64,000 bases of DNA from contig CP092879.1 of the NCBI GenBank assembly GCA_030710605.1, positions 79,895,853-79,959,852 of the forward strand, in the 5' to 3' direction. Position 1 is the first letter of the stretch, and each line of letters opens with the position of its first letter. Position numbers and translations under genes: made by a program. A model generated the notes under the pieces. That model was not told the origin of the DNA. It searched no databases and saw only the letters and a list, made by a program, of their open reading frames with translations. The DNA comes from Cordylochernes scorpioides (lineage: Eukaryota; Arthropoda; Arachnida; Pseudoscorpiones; Chernetidae). Positions 59,170 through 64,000 of the stretch are shown one piece after another.

Positions 59170-60830
59170 GAAACATATGTTGGGGCACGTTTTTGTAACC
59201 ATACCCCAACAGAAGGCGTATGTATAATCAAATCAAATGGATACATGGCTTCCCTCCCACATAGACTTACAGACCATTCTTTTTGCCCAGAAACCTAGAC
59301 AACAGATGACACCAGACTTCCATGCCGAAAGCTGATGCCTGGTAAAGAAGAAGACATCCAGAGACATCCGAGCTGGAAACTGTTGTTTCATATGTACATA
59401 TATTCCCCTCACCAAAAATTTAGGTAAAGGTGACCAGAAAAAAAAAAAAAGGAGAAAAATGGAGAAGGAAGATCTCTAAAGACTGAACCTTATAAAATAT
59501 CCTTCCCGAGAAAGGAAAGCATCACATTACAGTCCAGGTAAAAGGGGCCTGGGTCAATTTTAGCCAAGACGGGGGGGGGCGATATATATACCATCCCGAG
59601 AAAAAGGGAGGATTGTATTTCAACCCATGTGGAAAGACGGGGGGCTGGCGTCTGAAATTTTACACTATCGCCGTAGATGTTGCCCTCTTTAGATTTTTGT
59701 TTTGGTAATACTATATGTTCTATTTTGATGAGGCCTGGGGCGTCTATGAAATTGATACTGGAGCCGTTGGCCAATTTGATTGGTGTTTCTTTCGGCGAAT
59801 GAAAATGGAGGGAGAGATGAATAAAAGAAGGTTCTTTGCCAAAAGGCAAGATTCGATCGGAGTCGCTCAGTGAGAAGGACGATTTTTAGACGGGCCTGAG
59901 ACGTAGAGGAGACCAGACCTTGCCGCCGCTTTCGAGAGAAGGTAAGCCCCTTGCCATTATGGCTTAGCCCCCCCCTTTTTTTTTTTTTTTTTTTTTATTT
60001 TTCGAACAGAAGCTAATCTATTTAGATTCTGAATGGGCCCTAAAGGGCTTTAAGTGACTTAAAAGGAGTGTTAGGGTTCGTATATTTTGTCCCGCTAGAA
60101 TAGATGGAGATCTAGGTTTCCCCCCCTTTTTGTGTAGTAGCCAACCTAGATTTCGCATGGGCCTTAAAGGGCTATAAAGTAACTTCAGGTCACCTCTATC
60201 TAAATTTTACTATGTAAATAGCATATCTCGTCAGTATAGACATGTTCCCAAATTTTAAGATATTTTAAATAAATATCTAGAGAAATTTTCTTGTTTCCTC
60301 TGTTACCTATTTCATACATAATTTGCCTTATGGTGCTATTCCCACTGTTTAAATGAAATGTTGTATGTTTCTTACCTATTTGAAGGGAATGTTACTAATA
60401 ATCAAGTCTCCCATAAATTACCGGCCACATACATTGCCGCGAGTGTCTGTGTTTCAGTGTTTTATAGATTGCCCAATTTAATAACGATTTCATGGGTTGT
60501 CTGATGAAATTGTATAATAGTGTCGCGGCTGTTTCCATCTTTAGACCATTGTTCTGACAAAATTATATGCTCGAACCTTGTTTTAGCTCAACCCTTAATC
60601 AATTACAGAGTTTTTTTTTTTCCTGTGAATGTGATGATGTAAAGACATATGCCGATAGTGCATCACTGACAGCTGTGCTGCTATTATACAACATTAAGGT
60701 CTTCCTGCGGGTTATATACATGGGGTTGTTGGCCTAATTTGATATATATATATATATACTTAAGTAAGGAAACTTTTAATAAGTCACATTGTGTATCCTC
60801 CCTTTTCAACTATCCAAACCGGGAACCCAT
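59170..60830. repeat. Repeat A, inverted copy without Tigger
   Basis: Reverse complement of 48144-48231 joined to 50952-52500. It preserves the TATATATA site into which Tigger inserted in the other copy. It forms most of the spacer between the two Penelope-like arms. Confidence 0.85.
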
Positions 60831-61145
60831 CAATGTCGCCCGCCGCGGGGCTCGAATTTAGTATATGTTTCTTCCCCCATACTTTAGAAATATATACCTA
60901 ATGAAAAGCCATACTATTTTTAAGTATTGGTGAAGTAGTCCACGCATCCTGAGATTAACAGTCTATTATAAATCGTGAATTTTAATTTATGCTTTCCGTT
61001 TCACTGGCATTTTATCAGGCAATGAAAGTTATGTTGAGGCGGTGTATACCGCATCTCTCGCCGCTGTCTTTTACGATTCACATTGTTTGTGGCAAAACCT
61101 TAATATTATCATTGATTTCTGATATCAAAGTAAAACGTCTATGGG
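60831..61145. other. Unique spacer between repeat A and right arm
   Basis: About 315 bp found only here in the window. It follows the GIY-YIG stop codon when read on the minus strand and may be the native 3' UTR of the Penelope-like element. No gene is seen. Confidence 0.5.
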
Positions 61146-63807
61146 GCTATTTTCTATTAATGCTATTGTGTTTTCTGAATAATAGAAAATCAATTATAAG
61201 CCTTTGATATTTGCTGTTTATGTTATTGTAATGTATTCTAGGTTCTCCTAATGCGAAAGTGTGACATGTTCCTTTGCAGTATTGGAAAATTAGAGACCTA
61301 TTGTCTTGATTAATAACGTTGCGTCTATGTTCATATATTCTATTGCTGACTCTCCTTCCTGTCTCCCCTGCGTATTTGGCTTGGCAGCTGTATACACTCT
61401 GACAAGGGAAGGTTATCTTAAATTGATAAATGTGCAATTTTTTTTTTGCCTTAAGTAGAGATTTCCAAGATTCTATTTCTGAAACATTTTTTTTGGATGA
61501 GGACAAATAAAACCATCTTGATAGTATTAAATCTGCAGTATACATTTGCCAGCAGAAGGCATGATGAGATTACATGAAATTTAAACCAGTTATATGTTCA
61601 GTATGTTCCTTCAGTTGTAATTTGACACCGTCTTGAAATAAAGAAATTGGACGGTGCGCTATATCTTGATGCTGGATATTTCTGTGTCAGAAAGGTGTAG
61701 TTATTCTGTTTAATGAGAATTCCAATAATTATCGAAATTTAGCAGATTATCATTGGGGATTTGAACAACTGTCTTGAAAATTTTTGAACAGCCTGAGTAG
61801 ATAAAGGAATCCTGGAGTTAGAGTGGAGAATTAGTAGTACAGACTGACCACTCGACGCAGATAACTCTAGAGAACAATTATTGTGTTAATCCGCCGTAGA
61901 CAAGAAGAACATTGATCCTCAGGATATTCGATAGGCAGAATTTTGAGAATTGATAAGGTCATGGTTAAAGTTAACACAGGCATATGGGAGTAAAGACAGT
62001 GATTTAAACAAGATAAGAGGCAGCCTTGTGTCTTAAAAACTTTCAGTGGAAGCAGATGCCACTGCAAATATTCAGGTCTAATAATTTCCAAATTTGAAGT
62101 CATGCATGACGGGTTAGCACGGGATTGACGCCTGGACGGGCTTTTCACTGGGATTAATCGAGCTTGCGAAAGAACTAGAAGAAGTGTGACATGTCACGCC
62201 ACTGTACTAAGATAATAATTGAGAAGATTTATGTTGAGCCAACTGAAATTAGTAAAGAATTAAGAGATTAAGGTCTTATTCTTTGAGTTTTACACTAATT
62301 TCAATTACGCGATATGGACGGCGTTATAAGTTGGGTGGAAATGGTTCGGCCGCAATGGGATGGTCTCCTGGAGGTGGTACGATCAAATACTTACTTATTG
62401 AATGCCGGGCGGGATCGCATGGAGCATTAAATGACATCGAGAAATGCTTAAAGAAATACCCTAGAAGATTGGGGATCGACAAATGACGACATGGAAAATG
62501 CTCAACATTGTACATTGGCAGCAAAATGATATCTTGCTATTGTATGGACGACCACTCCTTCCTGAAATGTGCAACGGATGTTAGTCCCAGAATTAGGTCC
62601 TTTGAGGCGACACTTTCCTTTGCAGATGACATAAAGACGCATGACAAAACAGCACATGAGCATTTAAACTAGCTTCAATTCCTGCCATTAATTAATTTAG
62701 TTGACCAATAGCTATAGAACCGCTGGAGACCTCCATACCCTGTGTGAATATTTTAGTGAGAAATGAGCGATTCAATTCTATGAGCCATGAGGTATCCTGT
62801 AAGATCAGAGATGTACCCCATTCAATTTTTTTTTATAGTAGCCAGTGCGAGATATTTCCAGAATGTTTTTTTTTTTTTTTAACTGTCATATAATTCGGAA
62901 ACTAGAAAACTACACCATTTTAATACAGTTTACGTTCAGCACCCATGTGGACTCAATATGACCATTGAATAAAAAAATCGAAGACTAATGAGCGAGCCAA
63001 CCTAAAGAGAACGAGTTTAATAGGCTTACAATCAATAGTTGAAGCAAACTATTCGCACAAATTTGTTATGTTCTCTCTCTAAATGATCTATGACATTATA
63101 GGTTTTCTTAACAAGGTAACTACCCCGCCGAGTGTATATGGAGTTATAAAGCTTAAGGGTCATAGGCTGTTGGAATAGAGTAGTTCAAAATTAAGAGTGA
63201 TAATAGATCGGGATCCAGATCCCGATGACGGGTTTCGAAGAGACTTCAGAGGGATGAAAGAGGTGTTGAAAGTAATGGAAGGGCGATGAAATATGAAGAA
63301 AAAGGCGTTGAACTGTGTTATAAGGTGATGAATAAGAGATGAAATGTGTTGAAGGCGTTGAAGAGAGATGCGATGGAAGTAAGTTGAAAGGCGTTGAGGA
63401 TGATGAAGGATGATGCAAGAGTGAGAAAGCGTTGAATGTTGATGAGGAAGAGATAGAAAGATGCAGAAAGATATTGAAAGAGAAAGAATTGAAAAAAAAA
63501 ATTGGATAAAGGGTTTTGTAAATAGTAGATGAAGATTGATGGAAGAAAGTACATTTAATGTATAAAGCGTAGCTGTCGACCGCAATATCGCCTCGATAGA
63601 ACTATTTCTTTTAAAATAAGACATATTATGCACTGGGGGTTTGTGTAAGCTGAATTACATAAGTTTCGGCAACAGTATACACTATTTAATATAGATAGGT
63701 CTTTATTAATTACAATATTAGGTTATATATTAAATAGCAAATATGTCTTAGTGTTATGGTGAACTTTAAACAGTTTGCAGTTTTTTTTTTTTAAACATGT
63801 GTTCTAG
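61146..63807 (-). mobile_element. Penelope-like sequence, right palindrome arm
   Basis: Inverted partner of 55758-59163. The minus strand encodes a GIY-YIG domain at its end (separate entry). No RT catalytic motif is recognised in the rest, so the element is 5'-truncated or the RT is badly decayed. Confidence 0.8.
61147..61545 (-). pseudogene. GIY-YIG endonuclease domain of a Penelope-like element
   Basis: 132 codons. SVYSCQAKYAGETGRRVSNR and IYEHRRNVINQD match the GIY-YIG nuclease carried at the C-terminus of Penelope-like retroelements (the YxGxTGR core with conserved Arg and a downstream E-H-R helix), and the tail FLLFRKHNSINRK resembles their C-terminal end. In the left arm the same region is split by an insertion. 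It is a fragment, since the RT expected upstream is not readable. Confidence 0.8.
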
Positions 63808-64000
63808 TGCTAAGTGTTGAAAGGAGCTTTAACACCATGTTTCAGGGTTTGTGTGTTATTTGTCTCAACCTTGTCTTTGTGCAGAATACCGTCTCACAAC
63901 CTTACTGTAGTGTTTGTTGCCATCTTTAAAGATCTTCACAATTTGTTTTAATATTAGTGTGTCATTTAGAGAAAATTGTCACAACCTTATCCTTGTATAG
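63808..64000. other. Sequence beyond the right arm
   Basis: AT-rich, no recognised feature. A short motif (CACAACCTT, CTTGTCTTTGT-type) recurs three times. Confidence 0.4.

Noticed and set aside
60490..60530. CTGATGA in repeat A as a hammerhead core
   Set aside because: No adjacent stem II followed by GAAA, and the complement also fails.

Overview
The window is nuclear DNA of an animal, most likely an arthropod. Evidence: spliced genes with GT-AG introns, a pox-neuro type Pax gene (a Pax class best known from arthropods), a DEG/ENaC channel gene, an intron-rich DIS3 gene, and long AT-rich stretches full of minisatellites, fold-back elements, Ty3/gypsy LTR retrotransposons, a Tigger/pogo transposon and Penelope-like sequence. 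The species cannot be named from sequence alone. 100 Ns (55658-55757) mark an assembly gap.

Layout. 1-2899 is a 79-bp satellite. 5229-17835 is pox-neuro (+): a five-codon first coding exon (MPHTG) at 5569, then an 11-kb intron filled with a 22/24-bp minisatellite, tRNA-like repeats and an LTR retrotransposon, then the paired-domain and C-terminal exons (16647-17752). 18717-24660 is a 12-exon DEG/ENaC channel gene (+). Its stop codon lies in the first degenerate unit of a 3.6-kb 41-bp minisatellite that ends at a polyadenylation signal. 26378-38587 is a complete 19-exon DIS3 (Rrp44) exosome ribonuclease gene (-); its introns hold another 41-bp minisatellite and a fold-back family. 38600-64000 has no host protein gene that I can recognise. 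It holds a LINE RNase H remnant, tRNA-Gly copies, Helitron-like repeats, a decayed Ty3/gypsy element with LTRs (41467-48143), a Tigger element (48232-50951), and a large palindrome built from Penelope-like sequence (55758-63807).

Most notable observation. The LTR retrotransposon inside pox-neuro intron 1 (13389-16463; two 319-bp LTRs differing at 6 positions, 5-bp target duplication CACAC) has lost most of reverse transcriptase, RNase H and the integrase core. In their place it carries an intronless KH domain closely resembling the third KH domain of hnRNP K (bancal in flies). The domain is joined in frame to the reverse-transcriptase N-terminus and followed, after one TAA, by the integrase C-terminus in the same frame. 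This looks like capture of a host RNA-binding domain by a young retroelement.

The three host genes are independent in function: a neural/appendage transcription factor, a sodium-channel-family subunit and a core RNA-decay enzyme. All exon boundaries were read from splice sites, phases and family resemblance, not from transcripts.
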